A DNA stretch of 64,000 nucleotides, from assembly GCA_017935365.1 (NCBI GenBank), contig JAGBHT010000011.1:1-64000 (forward strand), given 5' to 3'. Numbering within the stretch: position 1 is the first letter of the stretch; every line of letters begins with the position of its first letter. Source of the stretch: Ruminiclostridium sp. (GTDB taxonomy: Bacteria; Bacillota; Clostridia; Oscillospirales; Ruminococcaceae). Of this stretch, positions 41,201 through 50,800 are shown one piece after another. A program made the translations under genes and the position numbers. The notes beneath the pieces are model-generated. The model saw only the letters and a program-made list of their open reading frames with translations. It ran no database searches and was not told the origin of the DNA.

Positions 41201-41728
41201 AATATGAAAAAGTACGGCGGTTTGCTCTTTGAAGTGGACGACTTTATTCTCCGCACGGATTTCTATAAGTCGATTGCGGATAAATGCGAAAGTACATATC
41301 TGTTCAGGGAAAAGAGCCGTGAATATCTTGATAAAACGCTTGAGAGCTTCTGTGATTTTGTCCTGAGCCGTTACGGAAAGAACATAATTTTAATCAAAGC
41401 CGACCTTAAAAACCGCTATATAACGCTTGAAAACAAGCTTGAAATTCTTCCTGACAATGATAATACATTTGAAGAAAAGAAAGCTTTTATCGCCGAATAC
41501 GAGGATAAATTTGCACGTCAGACCGGTTGTTATGTAATAGATATTTCAAAGCGTTTTTATGCCGATGACAGATTTCCGCTCGGCGGTGCGCATATTGTCC
41601 ATTATGAAGACGAGTTTTACAGTCAGTGCTGTAAGCGCATTTCCGAAATCCTTGACGGCTGTGATAAAAGATACACCGATGAAGTGGATGAAAGTTATAT
41701 AAAGCTGAGAGATATCAGAGTAAAATAA
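38270..41728 (+). CDS. Large CapA-type metallophosphatase protein with Ig-like and DUF6270-like domains
   Basis: 1152 residues, 16 bp after the U32 gene with ACGGAGG upstream, and no signal peptide or membrane segment. Reading order: an FN3-like domain (about 1-95, VRSDWQAVDGADGYILKFY), a BIG2-like domain (100-170, SSDDENIATVTKGGQ), a CapA/PGA-synthesis metallophosphatase domain (about 180-440) with LCGDIM, VTANNHNCDTG, AYQHWG and H395-P-H397, a DUF6270-like domain (about 500-740) and a second one (886-1140, DIWGSCISRETVNRN, ADWLIIDMYDI, CYVIDISKRFYADD). The two C-terminal copies share the order (L/V)..GS..R, (S/A)D(Y/W)(I/L)(V/I)ID(L/M)Y, KNIILI(K)A/RL. Role unknown; both domain types belong to surface-polysaccharide loci. 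Confidence 0.75.
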   Translation: MLKAPQNLFATAYDGSVRSDWQAVDGADGYILKFYNADEPEKCIKSRYSQNLSKLILGFHNGRKYLVRVKAFCYRDGKEIAGELSQPAEFTPMCRHLRAQNVITMNKGETSQIVWERRNIVPAVTFSSDDENIATVTKGGQVTAISDGIACVTLTADDGESFKVKIAVGRDMLRCLSSARIMLCGDIMCSLEQQRKAATRSLDFSDTFKALKSTIGSADYSVAVLETTCFDGAPYEYEKIRTDSGSPNCNSPSTFVNAVKDCGFKALVTANNHNCDTGLNGLEATARCIKNVGMANIGTLDDETYISDINGIKVGFVAVNSISNGLEKDIPPHLIGKYEPLHFRELVNSLKNDGAEYIIAYQHWGKMNSVTVRDVQRKAAEYMAQYGADLIIGSHPHVMQCAEKIKTADGREVMCFYSLGNLLSSMKEMRENRESAIVDLTLTRTDSRITADITCIPVLCEDTSDGYTVTVLDGDLTETRKTARERIKSILGESADIGGKPKLLLQGSAVLRKVFSDSGYNYDDTPLILSPVSLMSEKSKLSGKYGNARNKLDIVKNFDSYISGSKADYIVIDLYTMAAVSCYKYGNSYYTVSQNFLSSDFYNTNKDKFERISPPFDEKVWKTALKKYAETVSSHYAKDNIILVRLTFSDMCAKHGQLRNGKNRNALNKRIRTYEDYLISLLQPVVIDVAGGYFGDATSNMVTAYEPLFYDDVRIKTDMVIGGEAEGKFCFDKPDINLWLSRVIRYYDNMTARAYQSQLLDRTYVADRLIELTSKQFTAENSAYLALLRENEVKSYEDAKIILGRMLGAENVITAINAVTHIDVDLSECRYEDIRIIFEENFLAKKQLAKKLTAVYKFTNAENCEHIFLIKDDINALEEYEKNCKPTLVDIWGSCISRETVNRNISGIFVDKYIFKQPFLLSGEPDIPFDINIGADKFCGSSWRRRTVKEAFLREGRRILSGSTADWLIIDMYDIICNMKKYGGLLFEVDDFILRTDFYKSIADKCESTYLFREKSREYLDKTLESFCDFVLSRYGKNIILIKADLKNRYITLENKLEILPDNDNTFEEKKAFIAEYEDKFARQTGCYVIDISKRFYADDRFPLGGAHIVHYEDEFYSQCCKRISEILDGCDKRYTDEVDESYIKLRDIRVK

Positions 41729-41736
41729 GCGCAGAC

Positions 41737-41775
41737 TACCCCTTATTGCGAGCGATCCGATAAGGGGTATTGCTA
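41737..41775 (+). terminator. Terminator after the CapA/DUF6270 gene
   Basis: TACCCCTTAT (41737-41746) and ATAAGGGGTA (41760-41769), then TTGCT. The weak T run makes full termination uncertain. Confidence 0.6.
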
Positions 41776-41852
41776 TACGTCGTGCAGAAATTGCATTACT
41801 GTATCTGACGTGTCAAGGCGCAAATTTTTTCTTGTATCGGCTCATAATGCTA

Positions 41853-41881
41853 TTGCCATTGCTGGGCTTTTATGCTATGAT
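41853..41881 (+). promoter_or_regulatory. Promoter of the GH26-GH2 operon
   Basis: TTGCCA (41853-41858), 17-bp spacer, TATGAT (41876-41881), 34 bp before the GH26 start. Confidence 0.65.
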
Positions 41882-41915
41882 TACATAAAGATTTACCCGA
41901 AAGGAGAACGCTTTA

Positions 41916-42884
41916 ATGAGCGATAAACTATATACCCCGTCAAACCCCAATGCACAGCAGGGTGTGCGCAATGTACTGAAATACCTCTCCGATATAACCT
42001 ATAAAAAAATCATAACCGGACAGCATACACAGACTTTGGCGCAGGAAGAACTTCACCTTATAGAAAAGGTGACGGGAAAACAGCCCGCACTTCTGGGTTT
42101 TGAACTGCTTTCATATTCACCGAATATCAACTATTCCGATACCGATGACGAATGTATGACCGAGGTCACCGAAAATTACGGCACGCTTAAAAGAGCGTGG
42201 GAGTGGGCAGAGCAGAAAGGCCTTATCACTATGTGCTGGCACTGGTTCTCTCCGCTTTACGGCAGGTCAAAATCGTTTTTCAGCGAGAATACCGATTTTG
42301 ACGCAAGTAAGGCGGTAATTGACGGCACACCCGAAAACAAGGCTCTGCTTTCCGATATGGATACAATGGCAGGGATACTCCGTCCTTTCTGCGATAAAGG
42401 CGTTCCGATTTTATGGCGGCCGTTCCACGAGGGCGACGGTGATTGGTTCTGGTGGGGTGCAAAGGGCGCAGATACGGTAAAAAAGCTGTTCCGTCTTATG
42501 CACGACAGATACACGAATATATTTCATCTTGACAATCTTATATGGGTATGGAACTCGCAGGTTCCCGAATGTTATCCGGGCGATGATGTCGTTGATATCA
42601 TATCGAGGGATATGTACCCGCCCGAACATGAGCATACTTCACAGAGTGATATGTATTATAACCTCTGCGAGATTACAAGTGCGAAGAAAATAACGATTAT
42701 CGGTGAAACAGGTACGTTGCCGAGTCCCGAAGCGGTAGTATCGGAAAAGGTCGGCTGGTCGTCATATATGACGTGGTCAAAGCCGTTCTGCCTTACCGAA
42801 AAGTTCAATACGCACGAACAGCTTAAAAAGGTATACAACAGTGAATATGCCGTAACAAAGGATAAACTTCCCGTACTGTACTGA
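41916..42884 (+). CDS. Glycoside hydrolase family 26 (beta-mannanase-like)
   Basis: 322 residues with no signal peptide, hence cytosolic. GH26 signatures: TGQHTQT near the start, MCWHWFSPLYG at about 106, acid/base E172 in WRPFHEGDGDWFWWG, and nucleophile E264 in IIGETGTLPSPE. Most family members cut beta-1,4-mannan; a cytosolic form probably trims imported manno-oligosaccharides. It is followed 11 bp later by a GH2 gene in the same operon, which would remove galactosyl, mannosyl or other side or end units. AAAGGAGAA ribosome site. Confidence 0.9.
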   Translation: MSDKLYTPSNPNAQQGVRNVLKYLSDITYKKIITGQHTQTLAQEELHLIEKVTGKQPALLGFELLSYSPNINYSDTDDECMTEVTENYGTLKRAWEWAEQKGLITMCWHWFSPLYGRSKSFFSENTDFDASKAVIDGTPENKALLSDMDTMAGILRPFCDKGVPILWRPFHEGDGDWFWWGAKGADTVKKLFRLMHDRYTNIFHLDNLIWVWNSQVPECYPGDDVVDIISRDMYPPEHEHTSQSDMYYNLCEITSAKKITIIGETGTLPSPEAVVSEKVGWSSYMTWSKPFCLTEKFNTHEQLKKVYNSEYAVTKDKLPVLY

Positions 42885-42895
42885 TAGGAGAGAAT

Positions 42896-45800
42896 ATGAA
42901 GAAGCTTTTTAATAACGGCTGGAGCTTTGCTAAGACAAAAGCCGACGACAGCCTTGAAAACGATTGGAACGCAGATTATAAGCCGATTGACATTCCGCAT
43001 GACTGGCTTATCTGCAACGCAAAGGATCTTTACGAAACTTCTTTCGGACGTTATTTGAAGAAATATGATTTCGGTAAGGTAAGCGATAAGAGCATACGCC
43101 TTTACTTTGAGGGCGTTTATATGGATTGCACCGTTTATGCAAACGGCGAGGTCGCAGGCGAAAACAAATACGGTTACAGCACTTTTGAGGTTGACCTGAC
43201 AGGTAAGCTTCACGACGGCGAAAATGAGATAAAGGTACTTGTAAGACACCGCAGTCCTAACACACGCTGGTATTCGGGAGCAGGCATTTTCCGTGATGTT
43301 TATCTTATAGTTACAGATAAGAGTTACCTTGCAACAGACGGTGTGTACTTCCACACCGATAAAACAGCGGATGGATTTGACGTAAAACTGTCGGTTGAGG
43401 TTGTAAACCACGATGGAACAACGGCAGAATTTACTTTGTCAAAGGGAACGGATATACTTTATTCTGCCGAAATCCCCGCTGAAACGGTGACCGGAATCGC
43501 TTTTTCGCTGAATCGGCTTTCCGATGAATACATATGGGATATCGACAGCCCCAATCTGCTCACATTATCGGTTAATCTTAAAAAGGACGGTAAGGTGATT
43601 GACAGCAGTACGCAGAATGTCGGTCTGCGTGAAATTGAATATAAGCCCGACAGCGGTTTTTATCTCAACGGCAGACATATAAAGCTTAACGGCGTCTGCC
43701 TGCACCACGATCTTGGCTGTCTGGGCGCGGCTTTCAACAAGTCAGCGGCAAGAAGACAGCTTCAGAGTATGCTTGATATGGGCGTAAATTCTGTAAGAAC
43801 TTCTCATAATCCGCCTGCAAAGGCATTTATGGAGCTTTGCGACGAGATGGGTATACTGGTTGACAGCGAAGCTTTTGATATGTGGGAGCGCCCGAAGACC
43901 GAGTTTGACTATGCAAGGTTCTTTGACGAATGGTATGAGAAAGACGTTGCCTCGTGGATACGCCGTGACAGAAATCACCCGAGCGTTATAATGTGGAGCG
44001 TGGGCAATGAGATATATGATACTCACGTTTCACCGCGCGGCTGTGAGGTAGCGAAAATGCTTCATACGGCAGTCAGAAAGAGCGATCCGCTTTGCAATGC
44101 ACCGACAACCATCGGCTCAAACTATATGCCGTGGGAGGGTGCGCAGAACTGTGCAGAGCAGGTCGACCTTGTAGGATATAACTATCTTGAAAGGCTGTAC
44201 GAGCCGCACCACAAGGAGCACCCCGACTGGAAGATATACGGCAGTGAAACTACAGCGGGAGTAAAGAGCAGAGGAGTATATCATTTCCCGCTCGGTACGG
44301 CGTTCCTTACTCACCCCGATATGCAGTGCTCGTCACTCGGCAACTGCCGTGCGGGGGCGTCTGCCGATACCGCTCAGAAGATAATTGGTCTGAACCGTGA
44401 TACAGATGTCTGCGCAGGAATGTACATCTGGACGGGAAGCGACTATATAGGCGAGCCGTCGCCGTATTCTACCAAAAATTCTTACTATGGCAGTATCGAT
44501 ACAGCAGGACTGCGTAAGGATAGTTTCTACTTATATCAGTCTGCCTGGACAGATAAGCCGGTGCTTCATCTTATGCCTTACTGGGACTTCAACGAGGGTC
44601 AGCTTATCGATGTAGTAGCATACACAAATATAGGCGATGTCGAGCTGTTTGTAAACGGCAGGAGCTGTGGGGTAAAGCACCCCGAAGAATATACGGTAAA
44701 CTGGCAGATCATTTATGAAAAGGGCGAGATAAGAGTTAAGGCAACCGCCGCGGACGGCACGGTCTATGAAGATGTAAAGCGTTCTTTCGGCGACAGCACA
44801 AGGATAGTTCTTTCGGCATACAGCGATACAGTAAAGGCGGACGGCGAGGATCTGGCTTTTGTTACAATATCAACCGTTGACAAGGACGGAAACCCCGTTG
44901 AGAACGCAAGGGACAGAATATTCCTTACGGTAGACGGCGGAAGACTTGTCGGCTTTGATAACGGCGACAGCACCGACTATGACAATTACAAGTCGGCTGA
45001 CCGCAGACTTTTCTCGGGCAAAGCGGTAGCGTATATTTCGGCTGATACTTCTGAGGGCGTTATAACAGTAACGGCTGAGGGTAACGGACTTGAAAAATCT
45101 GTAATTACCATTGAAAAGTTAAAGTCGGATATCAGAGACGGAATATCAACGCTTGAAAATATTACCGACTATGACGGATATACTATAGGTTCTGATGTTC
45201 CGATAAGAAAAATCGGGCTTGAAAGAAGTACCGGAATTGAGCTTACGCCCGACAACAACGACTGCAACGTTGTAGCAACAATTTTCCCGCCGGAAGCAAC
45301 ATACGGTTCTTTAAAGTGGAGCATAGTGACTGCAAGCGGAATTAAAACCAATCTTGCGACCGTTACAGAAAAAGAAAACCTTTCTGCTGTAGTCCACGCA
45401 AACGGTGACGGTACGTTAAGATTGCGCTGCAGTGCCGACAACGGCAGTGAATTTCCGCAGGTTTTGTCCGAGTATGAATTTACCGCAAACGGTTTCGGAC
45501 AGCCGGTTTTCGACCCTTATACGTTTGTTACCGCCTGCCTTTATTCCGACAGTATATCACTTATGGACGAGGTGCGTTGCGGAGGTGTAAGCATTACCGC
45601 TGACAATAACATAGTCGGCTTTAAAAAGACAGATTTCGGTAAGTACGGCACAGATGAATTTCTTGTCCGCATTATCAACTGGCACAAGGATTGTCCGTTC
45701 GGTTTCAGGCTCTGGGAGGGCGATCCCGGCGCGGAAAACTCTGCGCTTATCGGCGAATTCACCTATCAGGCAAACTTTGAGTGGCAGACCTACAAGGACA

Positions 45801-46282
45801 ATCATTATAAGCTTTCAAGCCGTCTTACAGGTGAAAAGGATATCTATTTTGAATTTGATAAGACCGACCTGCGTATTGACTTCGGAGGTTTCCTCTTCAC
45901 GCCACGCCGGAAAGCGTATGAACGGCTTGACAGTGCTGATTGCGACCTTATCCACGGCGATACTTATAAAAAAGACGGAACAAGCGTCAAGGGTATCGGA
46001 AACAATGTATTCCTTGACTTTGACGATATGGATTTTGATAAGGGAACAAGCCTTATCCGCATTCACGGAATGACGCGTCACGATAACGATTCGATCCATG
46101 TCCACTTCCATACTGATAACGGCAGAATTGAAGAGATAGTCGAGTTCCCCGGCAGTGGTATGCCAATCACGGTATCGCACAGACTTCCAGATATAAGGGG
46201 TAAAGTAAAGGTGGAGTTCCGCTTCCTTCCCGGCTGTGACTTTGATTTCGACTGGTTTGAGATAGAACATCTCATCGACTGA
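42896..46282 (+). CDS. Glycoside hydrolase family 2 (beta-galactosidase-like)
   Basis: 1128 residues, no signal peptide. GH2 order: sugar-binding jelly roll (about 1-160, FNNGWSFAK, PIDIPHDW), Ig-like domain, TIM barrel with GVCLHHDLGCLGAAF and MGVNSVRTSHNPPAKAFMEL, acid/base E372 (WSVGNEIYDTH) and predicted nucleophile E451 (IYGSETTAG), then DUF4982-like and invasin/Ig-like domains (about 560-760). The last 370 residues hold further beta-sandwich and carbohydrate-binding-like regions. Motifs fit the beta-galactosidase branch, but beta-mannosidase or beta-glucuronidase activity cannot be excluded. Partner of the GH26 enzyme. Confidence 0.9.
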   Translation: MKKLFNNGWSFAKTKADDSLENDWNADYKPIDIPHDWLICNAKDLYETSFGRYLKKYDFGKVSDKSIRLYFEGVYMDCTVYANGEVAGENKYGYSTFEVDLTGKLHDGENEIKVLVRHRSPNTRWYSGAGIFRDVYLIVTDKSYLATDGVYFHTDKTADGFDVKLSVEVVNHDGTTAEFTLSKGTDILYSAEIPAETVTGIAFSLNRLSDEYIWDIDSPNLLTLSVNLKKDGKVIDSSTQNVGLREIEYKPDSGFYLNGRHIKLNGVCLHHDLGCLGAAFNKSAARRQLQSMLDMGVNSVRTSHNPPAKAFMELCDEMGILVDSEAFDMWERPKTEFDYARFFDEWYEKDVASWIRRDRNHPSVIMWSVGNEIYDTHVSPRGCEVAKMLHTAVRKSDPLCNAPTTIGSNYMPWEGAQNCAEQVDLVGYNYLERLYEPHHKEHPDWKIYGSETTAGVKSRGVYHFPLGTAFLTHPDMQCSSLGNCRAGASADTAQKIIGLNRDTDVCAGMYIWTGSDYIGEPSPYSTKNSYYGSIDTAGLRKDSFYLYQSAWTDKPVLHLMPYWDFNEGQLIDVVAYTNIGDVELFVNGRSCGVKHPEEYTVNWQIIYEKGEIRVKATAADGTVYEDVKRSFGDSTRIVLSAYSDTVKADGEDLAFVTISTVDKDGNPVENARDRIFLTVDGGRLVGFDNGDSTDYDNYKSADRRLFSGKAVAYISADTSEGVITVTAEGNGLEKSVITIEKLKSDIRDGISTLENITDYDGYTIGSDVPIRKIGLERSTGIELTPDNNDCNVVATIFPPEATYGSLKWSIVTASGIKTNLATVTEKENLSAVVHANGDGTLRLRCSADNGSEFPQVLSEYEFTANGFGQPVFDPYTFVTACLYSDSISLMDEVRCGGVSITADNNIVGFKKTDFGKYGTDEFLVRIINWHKDCPFGFRLWEGDPGAENSALIGEFTYQANFEWQTYKDNHYKLSSRLTGEKDIYFEFDKTDLRIDFGGFLFTPRRKAYERLDSADCDLIHGDTYKKDGTSVKGIGNNVFLDFDDMDFDKGTSLIRIHGMTRHDNDSIHVHFHTDNGRIEEIVEFPGSGMPITVSHRLPDIRGKVKVEFRFLPGCDFDFDWFEIEHLID

Positions 46283-46304
46283 CCGCCTACAAACCGTATA
46301 AACA

Positions 46305-46343
46305 AAAACAACTGCGCCTTTACAGTATGGGCAGTTGTTTTTT
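46305..46343. terminator. Bidirectional terminator between GH2 and XRE genes
   Basis: ACAACTGC (46308-46315) and GCAGTTGT (46331-46338) with flanking A and T runs, giving a U tract on both strands. Confidence 0.8.
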
Positions 46344-46344
46344 G

Positions 46345-46560
46345 TTATTTAGCCGTTGTTTTGTTGTTTGTCCGACCGAAAATATAATCGGTCGACACGT
46401 CATAAAAGTCGGCAAGCGTCAGTACATGCTCGACGGGAATAGTCTGATAGCCACGTTCATATCTTGAGTAGACAGTCTGCTTAATGTCGAGCATTTCTGC
46501 TATCTGCGTCTGATTTAAGTCCTTGTCTTCACGAAGGTCACGCAACCGCTGAAAATACAC
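46345..46560 (-). CDS. Small XRE-family regulator
   Basis: 71 residues consisting of one HTH domain: LRDLREDKDLNQTQIAEML, DIKQTVYSRYERGYQTIP, LTLADFYDVSTDYIFGR. Start GTG 46558-46560 with AAGGAG eight bases upstream. It converges on the GH operon and diverges from the gene at 46690. Small stand-alone XRE proteins of this type are frequent in Clostridia; target unknown. Confidence 0.85.
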   Translation of the reverse strand: MYFQRLRDLREDKDLNQTQIAEMLDIKQTVYSRYERGYQTIPVEHVLTLADFYDVSTDYIFGRTNNKTTAK

Positions 46561-46618
46561 AAATCCATCTCCTTATGTTGTTAGTCTTTATGAAAGTACT
46601 TAGAACCTGACGGTACTA

Positions 46619-46647
46619 TTGACTTTATCACATTTACGCGGTATAAT
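46619..46647 (+). promoter_or_regulatory. Promoter of the 46690 gene
   Basis: TTGACT (46619-46624), 17-bp spacer, TATAAT (46642-46647). Confidence 0.75.
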
Positions 46648-46689
46648 GATAAAAATAGAACTTATAAGTACTAAAGAGAAAATGTGTAT

Positions 46690-47541
46690 ATGAGAGGTTA
46701 TATGGCGACACATTACATTGATAATACGGGAGAAAAAATCGTTTTTACGATTTTATTCATATTTTTGGTGATATTATCGGCGGTATTCATAACTTTTCTG
46801 GTTATAAAGATAAACGGGAGAAACACAGAAACTAAATTATCAGCAGGTAAACGCACACAGGATAATCGATCAGATGTTTTATCCGACAAAAGCAATGATA
46901 AATGTAACGCGAGAACCGCCGAGAAACTGACGGCGCAGAAACAGCACGCAAATGCCGGCATGATCGGTAAGGAAAAATACACGGCGAAATTAAGACGTGA
47001 GCTTGATCTTGTCGGTATACTGAGATGGAATGAAAAGAGAAGCGGAAATCCTTCTTCCGCCGTTGCTGAACTGACGGGTGGCGAAAGTAATACAACCGAG
47101 CTTGATGTGGTAAAGGCTGAATGTAAGGTAAACGAGATAAACAGAAAGCTTGTGGATTATTCGGATACGGCAGGCAAGTTTGCAATGCTTGATATAAGCA
47201 AAGTCGGTTACAGGCTGACCGACGGCGGAAATATAGAAGTCAGTGCAGATATCAGTATGAAAAGCGTTCCTTGTCTTGGCGGAAGAAAAGCCGTGCTTGA
47301 CGGATCGCTCGAAGTGAAGGTTTACAGTGAAAAATGTACATTGCTTGGCACAGGTTATATTTCGGCGGACGGCTTTGATGAAACTGATCTTGAGAATGCG
47401 GGGTTTGTGCAAAATAACGATAAGCGCCGCTGTCACAGCTATTCGGCAGTGTGCATATCGGAACATCCGCTCGATAAAAAAGGAACAGAAAACTGTAATG
47501 TGGTGATCGCGCCTTATCACCTATGGACAATAGCACTATAA
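46690..47541 (+). CDS. Membrane-anchored protein of unknown function
   Basis: About 283 residues; ATG 46690 was chosen, but GTG 46684 and ATG 46702 are also possible (AAAGAGAA and GAGAGG lie nearby). One membrane helix (about 17-38, IVFTILFIFLVILSAVFITF) is followed by a Lys/Asn-rich linker, then a predicted beta-rich domain (about 165-280) containing FAMLDISKVGYRLTDGGN, SADISMKSVPCLGG and LEVKVYSEKCTLLGTGYI. Topology suggests an extracytoplasmic domain. No family recognised. It has its own promoter and terminator, so it is a single-gene unit just before rpoB. Confidence 0.6.
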   Translation: MRGYMATHYIDNTGEKIVFTILFIFLVILSAVFITFLVIKINGRNTETKLSAGKRTQDNRSDVLSDKSNDKCNARTAEKLTAQKQHANAGMIGKEKYTAKLRRELDLVGILRWNEKRSGNPSSAVAELTGGESNTTELDVVKAECKVNEINRKLVDYSDTAGKFAMLDISKVGYRLTDGGNIEVSADISMKSVPCLGGRKAVLDGSLEVKVYSEKCTLLGTGYISADGFDETDLENAGFVQNNDKRRCHSYSAVCISEHPLDKKGTENCNVVIAPYHLWTIAL

Positions 47542-47548
47542 TAACAAT

Positions 47549-47582
47549 ACGGCAGACGGGATAATCTTGTCTGTCGTTTTTT
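47549..47582 (+). terminator. Terminator after the 46690 gene
   Basis: ACGGCAGAC (47549-47557) and GTCTGTCGT (47569-47577), then TTTTT. Confidence 0.85.
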
Positions 47583-47718
47583 CGTATATGCTTCAGTCAT
47601 ATCATCAAGGAATATGCATATATAAATTTTATATAACAAAATCGGCATTTTGACATATTTTCGGTCAAAACAACGATAGGAAAATGAGAATAAAGACAAA
47701 AGTTAAGCGATTTTTCTA

Positions 47719-47833
47719 TTGACTTTGCTCCTTATATGTGGTAAAATACTAAAATGTATCATAATGGATTTATATGCGTTGAGGTTAAATCCGGCATAGG
47801 TCGAAAAGTGCCGAAAAGCTCAGTCCTATGCGG
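47719..47833 (+). promoter_or_regulatory. rpoB promoter and structured leader
   Basis: TTGACT (47719-47724), 17-bp spacer, TAAAAT (47742-47747). The leader of about 130 nt has a stem formed by CCGGCATAGG (47791-47800) and CCTATGCGG (47825-47833) with one bulged G. It could mediate control of RNA polymerase synthesis. 47583-47718 shows nothing else clear. rplJL, usually upstream of rpoB, is not here. Confidence 0.65.
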
Positions 47834-47883
47834 AAAATCCGATGCAGTAATTCCTACGAATAAATTAAGGAGTGGTAAAGCCC

Positions 47884-50800
47884 ATGGTGAATGTCAAGCA
47901 GGTAAAACTGGGTAGAAATACCCGTATGAGTTTTTCCAAGATCAATGAAGTTCAGAAAATGCCGAACCTCATTGAAATACAGAAGGACTCGTATCAGTGG
48001 TTCTTGGACGAGGGTATAAAGGAAGTATTCAAGGATATTTCTTCTATTACCGACGCTAACGGAAAACTGGTACTGAGCTTCGTTGATTACCGTATCGACG
48101 AGACCCCGAAGTATACTATAGAGGAGTGCAAGGAGCGTGATACGACTTACGCCGCACCCTTAAGAGTAAAGGCACAGCTCAGGAACACCGAAACGGGTGA
48201 AGTTGTAGAAAATGAGATTTTCATGGGCGACTTCCCTCTGATGACCGACAGCGGTACATTCGTTATCAACGGTGCAGAGCGTGTAATAGTTTCACAGCTC
48301 GTTCGTTCTCCCGGCGTTTATTATGGCTTTGACTACGATAAGACTGGTAAGAAGTTATTCAAGTCAACCGTTATCCCCAACAGAGGTGCATGGCTCGAAT
48401 ATGAGATGGACTCGAATGACATCTACTACGTCCGCATAGATAAGAACAGAAAGATACCCGCTACGACATTTATCCGTGCGCTCGGTATCAGCAGTGATGA
48501 CGATCTCATCGATCTGTTCGGCGAGGATCCCAGAATAGTTCAGACTATCCAGGAGAAGGATTCTACCAAGAATACAGAAGAGGCTCTTCTTGAAGTCTAC
48601 AGAAAGTTAAGACCCGGTGAACCTCCTACGGTCGATTCAGCAAAGGCACACCTCAACAACCTGTTCTTTGACGCAAAGAGATACGATCTTGCTAGATTCG
48701 GTCGTTACAAGTACAACAAGAAGCTCGGCGTTGCATCAAGAATAGCCGGTCATAAGGCGGCTCAGCCGATCATCGACCCCACAACAGGTGAGATCCTTGT
48801 TGACGAGAACGAATTCATCAATGCTGAAAAGGCTCAGATGATCGAGCAGGCAGGCGTTATGGAATGCGTGATCTTCTCTGAAGACAAGACTGCCAAGGTT
48901 CTCGGCAACGGTATGGTAGATATCGCAGGATATATTCCCGCTTCTATCGACGCTGAGGCTCTCGGCATCAACGAGAAGGTATGCTTCAAGGTACTGCGTG
49001 AGATACTTGACAAGTGCGGCGATGATGTTGAAGCGCTTACAGAAGAGCTTTCAAACAGAGTTGACGATCTTATCCCCAAGCACATCACTCTTGACGATAT
49101 ATTTGCAACAGTAAGCTACTTCATCAACCTTTGCGAAGGTGTCGGTGAAGTTGACGATATCGACCATCTCGGAAACAGACGTATCCGCAGCGTCGGCGAA
49201 CTGTTACAGAATCAGTTCAGAATCGGCTTTGCAAGAATGGAAAGAGTTATCCGTGAGCGTATGGGTCTTCAGTCACAGGAAGGTGACAAGATAACACCCA
49301 ATGCTCTTATAAATATCCGTCCTGTTGTAGCGGCTATCAAGGAGTTCTTCGGTTCTTCACCGCTTTCACAGTTCATGGATCAGAACAACCCCCTCGCAGA
49401 GCTTACTCATAAGAGAAGACTTTCAGCTCTCGGTCCCGGCGGTCTTTCGCGTGACCGTGCAAGTTTCGAGGTACGAGATGTTCACTACTCGCACTACGGC
49501 AGAATGTGTCCTATCGAAACTCCTGAAGGTCCTAACATCGGTCTTATCTCTTACCTTGCATCATTTGCAAAGATCAACAAGTACGGCTTTATTGAAGCTC
49601 CTTACCGTAAGGTCGACAAGGAAACAGGCGTTGTACTTGATGAAGTAACCTATATGACTGCCGATATGGAGGATAACTACGTTGTCGCTCAGGCAAACGA
49701 ACCTCTTGACGAGCAGGGAAGATTTGCAAGAAAGCGTGTTAACGCTCGTTTCCGTGAAGAGATCCTTGAAGTTGACCGTGACCGTGTAGACTACATGGAC
49801 GTATCGCCTAAGATGGTTGTTTCAGTAGCTACGGCAATGATCCCGTTCCTTGAGAACGATGACGCAAACCGTGCTCTTATGGGTGCGAACATGCAGCGTC
49901 AGGCAGTTCCGCTGATGGTAACACAGAATCCTATCGTCGGCACAGGCATGGAATACAAGGCTGCTGTTGATTCAGGCGCTGTTGTTGTTGCCAAGGAAGA
50001 CGGCGTTGTAACAAAGTGCAGTGCAGACGAGATCGTTGTTACAGACAACAACGGCGTTGAACACGCATACAAGCTTATCAAGTTCAAGCGTTCAAACCAG
50101 GGTACCTGCGTAAACCAGCGTCCTGCTGTTTCAAAGGGTATGGAGATCAAGGTCGGCGATGTACTTGCTGACGGTCCCGCTACAAGCCAGGGTGAAATTT
50201 CACTCGGTAAGAATGCTCTTATCGGCTTCATGACATGGGAAGGTTACAACTACGAGGACGCCGTTCTCATCAACGAGAAGCTTGTTTATAACGATGTTTA
50301 CACATCTATCCATATAGAAGAATACGAACTTGAATGCCGTGACACTAAGCTCGGACCGGAAGAGATCACAAGAGAGATCCCGAACGTATCGGAAGACGCT
50401 CTCAAGGATCTGGACGAGCGCGGTATTATCCGTATCGGTGCTGAGGTCCACTCAGGCGATATCATGGTAGGTAAGGTCACACCCAAGGGTGAAACAGAGC
50501 TTACAGCTGAAGAAAGACTGCTCCGTGCGATCTTCGGCGATAAGGCAAGAGAAGTAAGAGATAATTCGCTCCGTGTTCCTCACGGCGAAAGCGGTATCAT
50601 AGTTGATGTCAAGGTGTTCACAAGACAGAACTGTGATGAACTTTCTCCCGGAGTAAATATGGTAGTAAGATGCTATATAGCTCAGAAGCGTAAGATCTCT
50701 GTCGGCGATAAGATGGCGGGCCGTCACGGTAACAAGGGTGTCGTTTCCCGTATCTTAAAGCAGGAAGATATGCCTTTCCTTCCCGACGGTACTCCTCTTG

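Noticed and set aside
38270..41728. Secreted surface adhesin
   Set aside because: FN3/BIG2-like domains suggested this, but there is no signal peptide, membrane segment or sorting motif.
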